From an uncultured Pseudobutyrivibrio sp. (GTDB lineage Bacteria > Bacillota > Clostridia > Lachnospirales > Lachnospiraceae), in NCBI GenBank assembly GCA_946403965.1, contig CAMJBT010000001.1, forward strand, positions 1 through 64,000: a DNA stretch of 64,000 nt. Direction: 5' to 3'. Below the pieces are notes generated by a model, which made no database searches, was not told where the DNA came from, and was given only the letters and a program-made list of their open reading frames with translations. The translations under genes and the position numbers were made by a program. Positions 20,458 to 31,027 of the stretch are shown in pieces (position 1 is the stretch's first letter; each line of letters starts with the position of its first letter).

Positions 20458-20471
20458 GTTATTCGTGTAAC
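20458..20471. promoter_or_regulatory. candidate LacI-family operator GTTATTCGTGTAAC
   Basis: Imperfect version of the same motif, about 56 bp after the previous site. Confidence 0.4.
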
Positions 20472-20516
20472 CATAGTGAATAACTTAGGACTTAGGGGGA
20501 TTAATGGAGGATTATC

Positions 20517-22184
20517 ATGGAAAAGAAGTGGTGGAAAGAAAGCGTCGTATATCAAATCTATCCCAGAAGCTTTTGCGATTCTAATGGAGACGGTATAGGC
20601 GATTTGAATGGTATTCGAAGCAAGCTCGATTATCTTCAAAATCTTGGTATAAATGTAATCTGGCTAAGTCCAGTGTACAAATCACCAAATGATGACAATG
20701 GATATGATATTTCTGATTATCAGGATATCATGGATGATTTTGGTACGATGGAGGATTTTGACAATCTTCTTAAGGAAGCACATGAGCATGGCATCAAGAT
20801 TGTGATGGATTTGGTGGTTAATCATACATCAGACGAACATAAATGGTTTGTTGAAAGCCGTTCCTCAAAGGATAATTCAAAGAGAGATTATTATATTTGG
20901 CGAGAGGGCAAAGATGGTAAAGCTCCAAACAACTGGGGCAGCTGTTTCTCTGGTTCTGCCTGGCAGTATGATGAAGCAACTGACATGTATTATCTTCATT
21001 GCTTTTCCAAAAAACAGCCAGATCTAAATTGGGACAATCCAAAAGTTCGTGATGAAGTTTTTAATATGATGACCTGGTGGTGCGATAAGGGAATTGACGG
21101 ATTTAGAATGGATGTTATTTCCATGATTTCAAAGGTTGAGGGGCTTCCTGATGGTTATGTCTGGCCAGGTAGTCAGTACGGAGATTTATCAAACACCACA
21201 AACGGACCTCATGTTCATGAATATCTTCAGGAAATGAATAAAAGGGTTCTTTCTAAATATGACATAATGACTGTCGGTGAGTGCGCAGGAGTTACAATTG
21301 AACAAGCTCAGCGCTATGCCGGAAATGATCAGAAAGAGCTGAACATGGTGTTCCAGTTTGAACATACAAGTCTTGATTATGATGAAAATGGAAAATGGAC
21401 TACAAAGAGATTTTATCTTCCAGATTTAAAAGAGAATCTTTCAAAGTGGCAAAATGAATTAAGTGGTAAAGCATGGAATTCATTGTATTGGGATAATCAC
21501 GATCAGCCAAGAATTGTATCCAGACTTGGAGATGATTCACCTATTTCAGCCAAGTGTATTGCCACAATTCTACATATGATGCAGGGAACACCATATGTAT
21601 ATCAAGGTGAAGAGCTTGGAATGACAAACTGCAAATTCGGCACCATCGAGAATTGTCAGGACATAGAAATAATTAACGCCTACAACGACATAGTTGGTGG
21701 AGGCAAGCGGACAGCAGAGGACTTTATGAGGGCTGTGGAGGCAAAAGGTCGAGATAATGCCCGAACACCAATGCAATGGAACGCATCTGAAAATGCTGGA
21801 TTTACTACAGGAAAGCCATGGTTAATGGTTAATCCAAATTATAAAGAAATAAACGCAGAGGCTGAAGTAGCCGATTCTGATTCGGTTTTCAGCTATTATA
21901 AAAAACTTATTAAACTGCGTAGAGACAGTGAGTGGTCTGATGTAATTGTTTATGGGGATTATGAATTACTAGATCTACAAAACGAATTCGTATTTACGTA
22001 TTTAAGAAAATTAAATAATAAAACTCTATTAGTATTATGCAATGTAAGTAATGGGGAAATTGAATATCAGGTGCCTACTGATATTCACGGGGATGCTACT
22101 TTATTAATTTCAAATTATGAGAATGTAAAGCTTCAGAAAGATCTCAAGTTACCGGCATGGTTTTCTGGAGTATGGGAAATTTGA
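20517..22184 (+). CDS. GH13 alpha-glucosidase
   Basis: MEKKWWKESVVYQIYPRSFCDSNGDGIGDLNGI, GFRMDVI, VGECAG, WDNHDQPRIVSRLGDD. Confidence 0.94.
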   Translation: MEKKWWKESVVYQIYPRSFCDSNGDGIGDLNGIRSKLDYLQNLGINVIWLSPVYKSPNDDNGYDISDYQDIMDDFGTMEDFDNLLKEAHEHGIKIVMDLVVNHTSDEHKWFVESRSSKDNSKRDYYIWREGKDGKAPNNWGSCFSGSAWQYDEATDMYYLHCFSKKQPDLNWDNPKVRDEVFNMMTWWCDKGIDGFRMDVISMISKVEGLPDGYVWPGSQYGDLSNTTNGPHVHEYLQEMNKRVLSKYDIMTVGECAGVTIEQAQRYAGNDQKELNMVFQFEHTSLDYDENGKWTTKRFYLPDLKENLSKWQNELSGKAWNSLYWDNHDQPRIVSRLGDDSPISAKCIATILHMMQGTPYVYQGEELGMTNCKFGTIENCQDIEIINAYNDIVGGGKRTAEDFMRAVEAKGRDNARTPMQWNASENAGFTTGKPWLMVNPNYKEINAEAEVADSDSVFSYYKKLIKLRRDSEWSDVIVYGDYELLDLQNEFVFTYLRKLNNKTLLVLCNVSNGEIEYQVPTDIHGDATLLISNYENVKLQKDLKLPAWFSGVWEI

Positions 22185-22256
22185 GTTATGTGCTGTAGAG
22201 CTAAATAAAACTAGCTCTTAAAATAAAAGCAAAAGAAGAAAAGGAGAGGAAGAATT

Positions 22257-23561
22257 ATGAGAAGAAGGTTATTTTCACTTATGGTAGCAGGACTTATGGC
22301 AATGAGTCTTGTAGGTTGTGGCGGCGCTGATGGTGCTGGAACATCAGACTCAAAAGGGGCAGCTGGTTCAGGCAAGTCAATTCGTCTTGTAAATGGCAAG
22401 ATTGAGGTTGATCCTCAGCTGAAGAAGCTTGCTGAAATGTATGAGAAAGAGACAGGTGTACACGTTGAAATCGAGTCCATGGGAGGCGGAATTGATATTC
22501 AGGGTGAGCTTAAGGCATACTATCAGTCAGCTAACATGCCAGATATTTTTGTTTGCGGCGGCGAAGCTGATTTCAACAACTGGGATGGTTTACTTCAGGA
22601 TATGAGCGACCAGGCTTGGGTTAGTGATACAGATGCTGCATATGTTAGTGATGAAGGAACTGTTGGTTTCCCTTACACAACAGAGGCAGTTGGTCTTGCT
22701 TACAATGCTGATATTCTTGAAAAAGCAGGAGTTGATCCTGCATCAATTACAAGTCCAGATGCTATGAAAAAGGCTTTCGAAACACTTGATTCAAAGAAGG
22801 ATGAACTTGGACTTACAGCTGTAATTGGTTATTACGCTGAGCCAGTAAATCTTTATTGGTCTACAGGAAACCACGTATTTGCAAACTACCTTGATGCTGG
22901 TCTTGATAGAGACGATACAACATACATTGATATGTTAAATGATGGTGGAAAGCTTGATGACAAGAGATTTGCGGATTTCGCAGATATGATTGAGTTATTC
23001 AACAAGTATGCAGATCAGGCACTTCTTGTTTCAGGTACATATGATCAGCAGATTTTAAATTTTGCATCTGGTAAGTATGCATTTGTAACACAGGGCTCTT
23101 GGATTGGTGCAACAATGACAGGTGATGACAAAGATGCTTATGCAGAAGCAGGCAACTTCAAGTGTGGTATGGCTCCATATGCTTTTGAAGATGGAATTGA
23201 TACAATCCTTACAAACTCTCCATCATGGTGGGCAGTATACAAGGATGGAAATGTAGAAGAGGCTGAGGCATTCTTACAGTGGCTTACAACAGATGAGGCT
23301 CAGGAAGTGCTTGTAATGGAAGCTGGTTTCATTAGCCCTTACAAGTCATGCTCATACGTTGCAAATGATCCATTCGCACAGACAATTTCAGATTACACAG
23401 CAGCAGGAAAGACATCAGCATGGCATTGGCTCAACATGACAGATGGTTATGCACAGAACTATACAGGTCAGGTGTTTGCAGACTTTGCTTCAGGTGCAAT
23501 TGATAAGGAAGGATTTATCAAAATCTTTAAGCAGGTTACTGAGCAGGCATATGCTAAATAA
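22257..23561 (+). CDS. ABC transporter sugar-binding lipoprotein
   Basis: Lipobox SLVGCGGAD; extracellular solute-binding family 1 features (FASGKYAFVTQGSWIGA). Confidence 0.9.
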   Translation: MRRRLFSLMVAGLMAMSLVGCGGADGAGTSDSKGAAGSGKSIRLVNGKIEVDPQLKKLAEMYEKETGVHVEIESMGGGIDIQGELKAYYQSANMPDIFVCGGEADFNNWDGLLQDMSDQAWVSDTDAAYVSDEGTVGFPYTTEAVGLAYNADILEKAGVDPASITSPDAMKKAFETLDSKKDELGLTAVIGYYAEPVNLYWSTGNHVFANYLDAGLDRDDTTYIDMLNDGGKLDDKRFADFADMIELFNKYADQALLVSGTYDQQILNFASGKYAFVTQGSWIGATMTGDDKDAYAEAGNFKCGMAPYAFEDGIDTILTNSPSWWAVYKDGNVEEAEAFLQWLTTDEAQEVLVMEAGFISPYKSCSYVANDPFAQTISDYTAAGKTSAWHWLNMTDGYAQNYTGQVFADFASGAIDKEGFIKIFKQVTEQAYAK

Positions 23562-23634
23562 TTAAGAAGAATTGTTATAGGATGAGCTGTTTTTGACAGC
23601 TCATCCTCTGTTATTGAAGAAGGGGGACTCTGTT

Positions 23635-24702
23635 ATGAGTAGCAATAAATCAGCACAGGCAGTGGCATCGATTGTTGTTTTACTGGCGGGCCTGGCTAGT
23701 ATAATTGGAGCCTTAATAATTGATTTAATGAGGTTTGAATTACCTTTTAGAGGTGGATTGTTGGTTCTTGGCATTTTGCTTTTTTTCACCGGATTGTATT
23801 TTATTCCAACAGAAAAGCATCATAAAACAATAATCAATATTATTTTCTTATTCCCATTGTTATTTTGTTTTGCAGTGACAGTAATTATTCCGTTTGGTTT
23901 AGGCCTCTTTTATTCCACAACAGATTGGAATGGAATCAGAATGACAGGCTTTGTAGGTCTTAGAAATTATACGGAGATGTTTAAAGATCCAAGCTTTTTG
24001 TGGTCATTAATCATTACAGTTGTATTTGTAATTATAAATATGATTGTTGTAAATGTAGTGGGTCTTGCTCTTGCTGTTCTTTGCACCAGCAAGATTAGAG
24101 CTGTAGGATTTTTCAGAGCAGCTTATTTTATTCCAAATCTTATCGGCGGTATCGTGCTTGGTTATATTTGGCAATTCATTTTTAATAATGTAGTTTTAAA
24201 ATGGACGTTAGATGCATTCAACTATAACAGTTCAATGCTTTCAAGATATAACACTGCTTTTATGGCTATTGTTTTGGTTTATGTGTGGCAGTATGCTGGT
24301 TATATTATGATGATTTATATCACAGGTCTTACCACTGTACCAAAGGATGTTATTGAGGCAGCAGCAATAGATGGAGCAACAGCAGTACAAACTTTTTTCA
24401 AGATAAAACTTCCAATGATTGCTTCCACAATTACAATATGTACATTCCTTACTCTACAATCTGCATTCAAGCAGTTTGATGTAAATATGTCATTAACAAA
24501 TGGAACTGGTTCGGTTCAGAATTTTATGGGACAGTATTTATCTAACGGTACTCAGATGTTGGCATTGAATATTTATAATACAGCTATCACAAAGAATAAT
24601 TATGCAATGGGTCAAGCTAAGGCTGTGTTATTCTTCATCATCTTATCTATTGTTTCTATTGCACAGGTACGTATATCAAATAAGAGGGAGGTGGAGATGT
24701 AA
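23635..24702 (+). CDS. ABC transporter permease (MalF/UgpA-type)
   Basis: EAAAIDGATAVQTFFKIKLPMI EAA loop; start after gaagaaggggg RBS. Confidence 0.9.
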   Translation: MSSNKSAQAVASIVVLLAGLASIIGALIIDLMRFELPFRGGLLVLGILLFFTGLYFIPTEKHHKTIINIIFLFPLLFCFAVTVIIPFGLGLFYSTTDWNGIRMTGFVGLRNYTEMFKDPSFLWSLIITVVFVIINMIVVNVVGLALAVLCTSKIRAVGFFRAAYFIPNLIGGIVLGYIWQFIFNNVVLKWTLDAFNYNSSMLSRYNTAFMAIVLVYVWQYAGYIMMIYITGLTTVPKDVIEAAAIDGATAVQTFFKIKLPMIASTITICTFLTLQSAFKQFDVNMSLTNGTGSVQNFMGQYLSNGTQMLALNIYNTAITKNNYAMGQAKAVLFFIILSIVSIAQVRISNKREVEM

Positions 24703-25568
24703 TGGTTAAAAAGCTAACACCCCTAGGAGTATTAATTAGACTTGTATTTTTACTTATTGCAATGTATGTTTTGTTCCCATTTGCACTTGTTGTAATCAAT
24801 GTGTTTAGAAGTGCAAATGATATTGTAGCAAATCCAGTAAGTATGGCAGGGATGTCTGTGACAAAGCTTCACACCAATCTTGTTTCAGTAATAAACAATT
24901 CAAACTTTAGCTTTTGGTCAGCCTTTATGACATCAGCTGTTGTCACAATTCTTTCCCTAGTGCTTTTAGCACTTTTTGGAGGAATGGCTGCATGGGTAAT
25001 TTGCCGAAACAAAACAAAATGGTCTACATTCATTTACATGACATTCATTGCATCAATGATTATTCCATTCCAGGTAGTAATGCTTCCACTTATTTCTACC
25101 TTTAGAGATGTTGGACAATTCCTTGGAATAAACATGCTTCAGTCATTCCCTGGTATTATATTTGCTTACCTTGGATTCGGCGGTGCTATGACAGTATTCA
25201 TTTTAACAGGATTCATCAAAACAGTTCCATACGAACTGGAGGAAGCTGCTTCAATAGACGGATGCTCCCCAGAAAGAATCTATTTTAATGTGATACTACC
25301 GTTGCTGAAGCCACCAATCGTTACAGTTACAATCTTAAATGGTATGTGGATTTGGAATGACTATCTTCTTCCATCGCTGATGCTTGGCCATAATGGAAAG
25401 GTAAAAACACTTCCAGTTGCTGTACAGGCCTTCGTAGGCTCATATGTAAAGCAGTGGGATTTAATTCTTACAGCAGCTCTTCTTGCAATCATACCAATGA
25501 TTATTCTCTTCTTGTTTGCCCAAAAACAGATCATGGGCGGTTTGGTAGACGGAGCAATCAAATCATAA
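24702..25568 (+). CDS. ABC transporter permease (MalG/UgpE-type)
   Basis: EEAASIDGCSPERIYFNVILPLLKPP EAA loop; ATG overlaps upstream stop. Confidence 0.92.
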   Translation: MVKKLTPLGVLIRLVFLLIAMYVLFPFALVVINVFRSANDIVANPVSMAGMSVTKLHTNLVSVINNSNFSFWSAFMTSAVVTILSLVLLALFGGMAAWVICRNKTKWSTFIYMTFIASMIIPFQVVMLPLISTFRDVGQFLGINMLQSFPGIIFAYLGFGGAMTVFILTGFIKTVPYELEEAASIDGCSPERIYFNVILPLLKPPIVTVTILNGMWIWNDYLLPSLMLGHNGKVKTLPVAVQAFVGSYVKQWDLILTAALLAIIPMIILFLFAQKQIMGGLVDGAIKS

Positions 25569-25579
25569 CCAACTATAAT

Positions 25580-25615
25580 GAGAGTCCAATCAATCCCGAT
25601 TGGCTCTCTTTTTTT
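25580..25615 (+). terminator. Rho-independent terminator
   Basis: GAGAGTCCAATC aatccc GATTGGCTCTC T7. Confidence 0.88.
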
Positions 25616-25804
25616 GCGTAGTTGCCACATCCTCACTTAGCACAGGCCCCGGGCCGCCCCTTTACTATCTTGTCATGATTGATCGAAAATTCGTGAAATC
25701 TACACAAAATAGGGGATTGTCATATTATATAATGAAAGTGAGTCTTTATGAGTAAGGCTCAAGTTCTAGTGGATATCGTTAATACCCTAATGGAGGGCTA
25801 AGTG

Positions 25805-26566
25805 ATGTCAAAGAAGCTTTTGATTATAAGTAATGGTTCCACTTTTATGGTGGAGGCAATCGAGAAAAATTTAAAGGCTGCAGGTTTTGATGTGATAAAA
25901 TGTGAGCCTAAGATAAAGGATTTAAAAGAGAAGCTGGATGACGTGGAAATAGTCCTGGTATATTTGGGGGACTATGTGGACGAAGCTAGAGATGCATTTG
26001 TTTACCTGAAGGATATTTGTATTGAACAGGAAAAGTCACTTAATGTGATAGGGGATGCAACAGAGGTGGCAGACCTGAATCGAGTGGCTCCGCAGGGAAC
26101 AATTGACCATATTTTCTCACGTCCATTGGATGTTAAAATGCTTGCAGAGGCAATGGTTGATATAGGAGAGGATTCAGGTGGAAATGTAAAAAAGTTTTCC
26201 ATTCTTTTAGTAGATGATGACCCAACTTATTTGAAAATGGTAAAGGTATGGCTGTCAAAGAAATACAGAGTGACAGTGGTGAATTCTGGAATGCAGGCTA
26301 TTACTTATATTGCAAAGAATACTCCAGATCTTATTCTGCTTGATTATGAAATGCCTGTAACAACTGGTGCGCAGGTGCTGGAAATGATACGAAGCGAAAA
26401 TTCCACGGCAGATATTCCAGTTATTTTCCTGACTGGGAAAGGGGATAAAGATAGTGTTACGAAGGTTCTTTCACTAAAGCCACAGGGGTATATATTGAAG
26501 ACTGCTGGAAAAATCAAAGTCATGGAGCAGATTGATGGATTTTTTGATGGATTGAAGAAAGAGTAA
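25805..26566 (+). CDS. response regulator with degenerate N-terminal and canonical C-terminal receiver domain
   Basis: C-terminal ILLVDDDPTYLKM...LILLDYEMP...PVIFLTGKGDKDS; no output domain visible. ATG 25805 or GTG 25802. Confidence 0.82.
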   Translation: MSKKLLIISNGSTFMVEAIEKNLKAAGFDVIKCEPKIKDLKEKLDDVEIVLVYLGDYVDEARDAFVYLKDICIEQEKSLNVIGDATEVADLNRVAPQGTIDHIFSRPLDVKMLAEAMVDIGEDSGGNVKKFSILLVDDDPTYLKMVKVWLSKKYRVTVVNSGMQAITYIAKNTPDLILLDYEMPVTTGAQVLEMIRSENSTADIPVIFLTGKGDKDSVTKVLSLKPQGYILKTAGKIKVMEQIDGFFDGLKKE

Positions 26567-26645
26567 GTGGGATTTATAGACTAGTGTATTATTCTACAAT
26601 TTGATAATATTATAGAAAATAGATTTGCTAAAAAGGGGGCAAAAA

Positions 26646-27803
26646 ATGAGTGTTATTTTTTCTGATTCTATAAAATATATTGGCTGTAATGACAAGACAA
26701 TCGATATTTTTGAAAGTCAGTATCCTGTACCAAATGGTGTTTCGTATAATTCTTATGTGATTATGGATGAGAAGATTGCGGTGATGGATACAGCTGATCC
26801 TCGTGTGACAGATGAGTGGCTTGCAAATTTGGATGAAGCACTTGAAGGCAGAAAGCCAGATTATCTTGTGGTTCAGCATATGGAGCCAGATCATTCAGGT
26901 TCTATCAAAACATTTTTAGAGAAGTATAAAGATACAGTAGTTGTTGGAAATGCAAAGACTTTCCCAATGATGGGACAGTTTATGGATTCAGCACTTTTTG
27001 AAAATCGTAAGCAGGTGGTGGCTGAAGGGGATACACTTTCTCTTGGTAGTCATACTCTTACTTTCGTAATGGCACCAATGGTTCACTGGCCTGAGGTTAT
27101 GGTTACATATGAATCTTCAGAAAAGGTTCTATTTTCAGCTGATGGTTTTGGCAAGTTTGGTGCACTTAATGTGGATGAGCCTTGGATTGATGAAGCTCGT
27201 AGATATTATCTCAATATTGTGGGTAAGTATGGTGCTTCAGTTCAGGGATTGTTGAAAAAGGCAGGAGGCCTTGATATTCAAACAATATGTCCGCTACATG
27301 GACCAGTTCTTACTGAGAATTTGGGATATTACATTGATCTTTATGACAAGTGGAGCAGCTATAAGCCAGAGGAAGAAGGCGTGCTTGTGGTATCTGCATC
27401 TATCCATGGAAATACAAAAAAAGCAGCTCTTTCTCTTGTAGAACAACTTGAGGCTGCTGGAGTGAAGACAATGTTTATCGATGTTTGTCGCCAGTCTATG
27501 TCAGAGGCGGTGGCTCGTGCATTTTACTTTGATAAGATGGTTTGCTGCGCTAGTACATATGATGGTGGATTATTCCCACCAATGCAGGATTTCCTACATC
27601 ATCTTACTGCAAAGGCTTATCAGAGTCGTAAGGTAGGATTTGTGGAGAACGGTACATGGGCACCACAGGCTGCAAAAAACATGAAGGCAATATTAGAGCC
27701 TATGAAGAACCTTGAGTTTTTAGAGCCTGTTGTGACTATCAAATCTACTCTTAATGCAGAAAGCACAGCAAAGCTTAGCGAGCTTGCAGCTGCATTAAAA
27801 TAA
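26646..27803 (+). CDS. FprA family A-type flavoprotein (flavodiiron-like)
   Basis: VVQHMEPDHSGSI (HxExDH), MVHWPEVM, CPLHGP, C-terminal flavodoxin VVSASIHGNTKKAA. Confidence 0.9.
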   Translation: MSVIFSDSIKYIGCNDKTIDIFESQYPVPNGVSYNSYVIMDEKIAVMDTADPRVTDEWLANLDEALEGRKPDYLVVQHMEPDHSGSIKTFLEKYKDTVVVGNAKTFPMMGQFMDSALFENRKQVVAEGDTLSLGSHTLTFVMAPMVHWPEVMVTYESSEKVLFSADGFGKFGALNVDEPWIDEARRYYLNIVGKYGASVQGLLKKAGGLDIQTICPLHGPVLTENLGYYIDLYDKWSSYKPEEEGVLVVSASIHGNTKKAALSLVEQLEAAGVKTMFIDVCRQSMSEAVARAFYFDKMVCCASTYDGGLFPPMQDFLHHLTAKAYQSRKVGFVENGTWAPQAAKNMKAILEPMKNLEFLEPVVTIKSTLNAESTAKLSELAAALK

Positions 27804-27809
27804 AGCAGG

Positions 27810-28643
27810 TTATGCATCTACTCCATGGGATTTTCTGTATTCCGTTGGAGATACATCTTTGGCACGTTTGAAGGCCTTTGAAAAAGTAAAGGCATCTGAA
27901 TAGCCAACAAGAAAAGCTATGCTACTGACGCTTTCTGTACTTTCAAGCAGAAGCTCAGTAGCTTTTTTCATGCGATATGAGCTTAGATATTCCTGTGGGG
28001 TATAACCAGTGGCGTGCTTAAAAACTCTGGTAAGATAGCTGCGATTTAAACCACAGGCACCTGCTATGTCAACAATACCGATAGGTTCTGAATACTTAAG
28101 GCGAATATAGTTGATTGCACTTTTTACATACGCCAGACGTGGATCTACATCATGGAGAACTCTGTTTTTGGAATGTGAAATCAAAAAATCAAAGAATTCA
28201 TAAACCTTAGCATAGCAGTAGCATTCACGATTACTCTGTTCAAATATTTCATTTAGGATATCTAATAGTTTTGTTGAATCTCCATTTGGATAAAAAATCG
28301 GAATTTCATGGGTGACGCCTGCATTTGCAAAAAGCTCTAAGGTGCGAGGGCCGTCCACATGTATCCAGGTATATTCCCAAGGGTCTTCTTCATCAGCTTC
28401 ATAATATGCTTTGCATTTTGCAGGGATTAGAAACCCTTGGCCTGCAGAGACCTGGAATTTTTTATCATCTAAAACAAGAACTCCTTTTCCTGATATGACA
28501 TAGTGAAAGATAGTTCTGGTTCGAACAATAGGACCATAACTGTATTTTGGAACACATTTATAGCGTCCTACTTCAAACAGATAGAAGTCATTTGATTTTG
28601 TATAGTCAACGAATTTTACTTTGTCTACCCCAGTGTTTTCCAT
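27810..28643 (-). CDS. AraC family transcriptional regulator
   Basis: C-terminal double HTH IVDIAGACGLNRSYLTRVFKHATGYTPQEYLSSYRMKKA...VGYSDAFTFSKAFKRAKDVSPTEYRKS; N-terminal cupin-like. Confidence 0.93.
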   Translation of the reverse strand: MENTGVDKVKFVDYTKSNDFYLFEVGRYKCVPKYSYGPIVRTRTIFHYVISGKGVLVLDDKKFQVSAGQGFLIPAKCKAYYEADEEDPWEYTWIHVDGPRTLELFANAGVTHEIPIFYPNGDSTKLLDILNEIFEQSNRECYCYAKVYEFFDFLISHSKNRVLHDVDPRLAYVKSAINYIRLKYSEPIGIVDIAGACGLNRSYLTRVFKHATGYTPQEYLSSYRMKKATELLLESTESVSSIAFLVGYSDAFTFSKAFKRAKDVSPTEYRKSHGVDA

Positions 28644-28666
28644 AATATCTCCTGTAAAGCTTTAAT

Positions 28667-28690
28667 GTCACAAAATGACATTAATTTAGT
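28667..28690. promoter_or_regulatory. candidate AraC-regulator site GTCACAAAATGACATTAATTTAGT
   Basis: Motif GTCACAWAATGACAT repeated at 31028 upstream of the linked ABC operon. Confidence 0.5.
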
Positions 28691-28779
28691 CATTATAAAC
28701 ATCTACAAATTTTGAATATGACAATATAATGTATTCTATCAAAATTATTTAATTAATAATAGTTTTTATAGGAGGCATT

Positions 28780-30984
28780 ATGGCAATCAAAATTTTTGAA
28801 AAGGAAAAACAGTTTCATTTATACAATTCAAAGATGAGCTATGTAATTGGTGAATGTCGCGACGGAGAGGTTGGCCAGTTATACTTTGGAAAAAGAATAA
28901 ATGAAAATCAGATTATATATGGATATCAGACATTGGCAGGCAGACCACTTTGTTGCCCAGTGACAGAGGATGAGAATTATACAAAGGAGCTTGCAAGCCT
29001 TGAATATCCAGCATTTGGAAACGGAGATTTCAGAGGTGCAGCCTATGAAATTAGACAGAGCAATGGCTCACGTGTGACAAATCTTATGTATGACAGATAT
29101 GCAGTATACAAAGGAAAGAAGCCGATACCTGGTCTTCCAGCCAGCTACGTAAATACGGATGATGAGGCAACCACACTGGAGATTGTTTGTGTGGATGATG
29201 TGGCAAAAGTAGAGGTTACACTTTACTACACAATCTATGAAAACTACTCAATCATTACACGTCATGCAAGCTTTAAAAATATTGGCGAAGACGAGGTGAA
29301 ACTTACAAAGGCACTTAGCTGCTGTATCGATTTACCAGATTATGAGTATGATTGGATGCAGTTTGAAGGCGCATGGGGACGTGAGCGTTACCCACATGTT
29401 CGTTCTGTTGAAAAGGGTATGATTTCAATCGAGAGTATGAGAGGACATTCTAGTGCAAACTTTAATCCTTTCATCATCTTAAAGAGAAAAAATGCTGACG
29501 AGTTTCAAGGGGAGGCAATGGGAATCAACCTTGTCTACAGTGGTAACTTTGTTGCAAAGGCTGAGGTGGATAACTATGGCAAGCTTCGTTTTACAATGGG
29601 TATAAATCCTAACTGGTTTGTTTGGCCACTTAAGTCAACAGAGACATTCGATACACCAGAGGTTATTATTTCCTACACAAAGGAAGGCCTTAATGATTTG
29701 AGCCAGAATATCCACAAGTTCATGAACAACAATCTTGTCAGATCTCCTTACAAGAATAAGCCAAGACCAATTCTTCTCAATAACTGGGAAGCTACAGAAA
29801 TGGAATTTGATGAGGAGAAAATCCTTAATATTGCAAGAAAGGGAAAGGAAGCAGGTGTAGAGCTTTTCGTACTTGATGATGGTTGGTTCGGAAAGAGAAA
29901 TGATGATTATGCAGGTCTTGGTGACTGGTTCGTAAATACGGAGAAGTTGCCTGACGGAATCACTGGTCTTGCAAAGAAGGTTAATGAGCTCGGAATTGAT
30001 TTTGGTTTATGGATAGAGCCTGAAATGGTTAACCCTGATTCTGACCTTTACAGAGCACATCCTGATTGGGTGCTTGCAGCTCCTGATAGAAGACGCACAC
30101 TTGGACGTCATCAGATGGTTCTTGATTTTTCAAAGCCAGAGGTTGTAGATAACATTTACAATCAGCTCTATGATGTGATTTCAAAGGCAAACATCAGCTA
30201 TATTAAATGGGATATGAACCGCTCTATCACAGAGTGTTTCAGCCAAAATGTTGAACCTGAATATCAGGGAATGGTTTATCACAAATATATCATGGGTGTT
30301 TATAGCCTCTATGAAAGACTTATTGCTGCATTCCCACACATTCTATTTGAGTCATGCGCTAGTGGTGGTGGTCGTTTTGATGCAGGTATGCTTTATTATG
30401 CACCACAAGCTTGGTGCTCTGATGATACAGATGGACATGAGCGTGTAAAGATTCAATATGGTACAAGCTATGGTTATCCAATTTCATCAATTGGTGCCCA
30501 TGTTTCAAAATCACCTAACAACCAGACTGGACGTACAATGGATGCCGATGATAGAGCTAATATTGCATGCTTCGGTACATTTGGATATGAGCTTGATTTG
30601 AATGAAGTATCTGAGGAAGAGTTTGAGCAAGTTAAGAAGCAGATTGTGTTTATGAAGGAATATAGAGGCCTATTCCAGTATGGTACACTTTATCGCCTTC
30701 AGTCTCCATTTGAGAAGAATACAGCAAGCTGGATGGTTGTTTCAGATGATAAGAAGACAGCAGTTGTTGTAATGTACAAGTCTCTCAAAACACCAAATGT
30801 TGGAATGGAGACTATAAAGCTTCAGGGACTTGATGAGAATCTTGTATATACAGTAAATGATGGTGAAAAGCTATATGGTGACTTCCTTATGGAACGTGGC
30901 CTTGGTACATTGAGTAAGGATGAACCATGGTATCTTGATGACGGTGACTTTACTTCAAGAATGTTTATTTTAAAAGCAAATTAA
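28780..30984 (+). CDS. GH36 alpha-galactosidase
   Basis: LFVLDDGWFGKRNDD, YIKWDMNRSITE, FESCASGGGRFDAGMLYYAPQAWCSDDTD. Confidence 0.96.
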   Translation: MAIKIFEKEKQFHLYNSKMSYVIGECRDGEVGQLYFGKRINENQIIYGYQTLAGRPLCCPVTEDENYTKELASLEYPAFGNGDFRGAAYEIRQSNGSRVTNLMYDRYAVYKGKKPIPGLPASYVNTDDEATTLEIVCVDDVAKVEVTLYYTIYENYSIITRHASFKNIGEDEVKLTKALSCCIDLPDYEYDWMQFEGAWGRERYPHVRSVEKGMISIESMRGHSSANFNPFIILKRKNADEFQGEAMGINLVYSGNFVAKAEVDNYGKLRFTMGINPNWFVWPLKSTETFDTPEVIISYTKEGLNDLSQNIHKFMNNNLVRSPYKNKPRPILLNNWEATEMEFDEEKILNIARKGKEAGVELFVLDDGWFGKRNDDYAGLGDWFVNTEKLPDGITGLAKKVNELGIDFGLWIEPEMVNPDSDLYRAHPDWVLAAPDRRRTLGRHQMVLDFSKPEVVDNIYNQLYDVISKANISYIKWDMNRSITECFSQNVEPEYQGMVYHKYIMGVYSLYERLIAAFPHILFESCASGGGRFDAGMLYYAPQAWCSDDTDGHERVKIQYGTSYGYPISSIGAHVSKSPNNQTGRTMDADDRANIACFGTFGYELDLNEVSEEEFEQVKKQIVFMKEYRGLFQYGTLYRLQSPFEKNTASWMVVSDDKKTAVVVMYKSLKTPNVGMETIKLQGLDENLVYTVNDGEKLYGDFLMERGLGTLSKDEPWYLDDGDFTSRMFILKAN

Positions 30985-30991
30985 TGGATAG

Positions 30992-31023
30992 AAAGGTTGG
31001 GAAGTGCATTCCCAACCTTTTTT
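30992..31023 (+). terminator. Rho-independent terminator
   Basis: AAAGGTTGGGAA gtgca TTCCCAACCTTT TTT. Confidence 0.92.
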
Positions 31024-31027
31024 ATAA

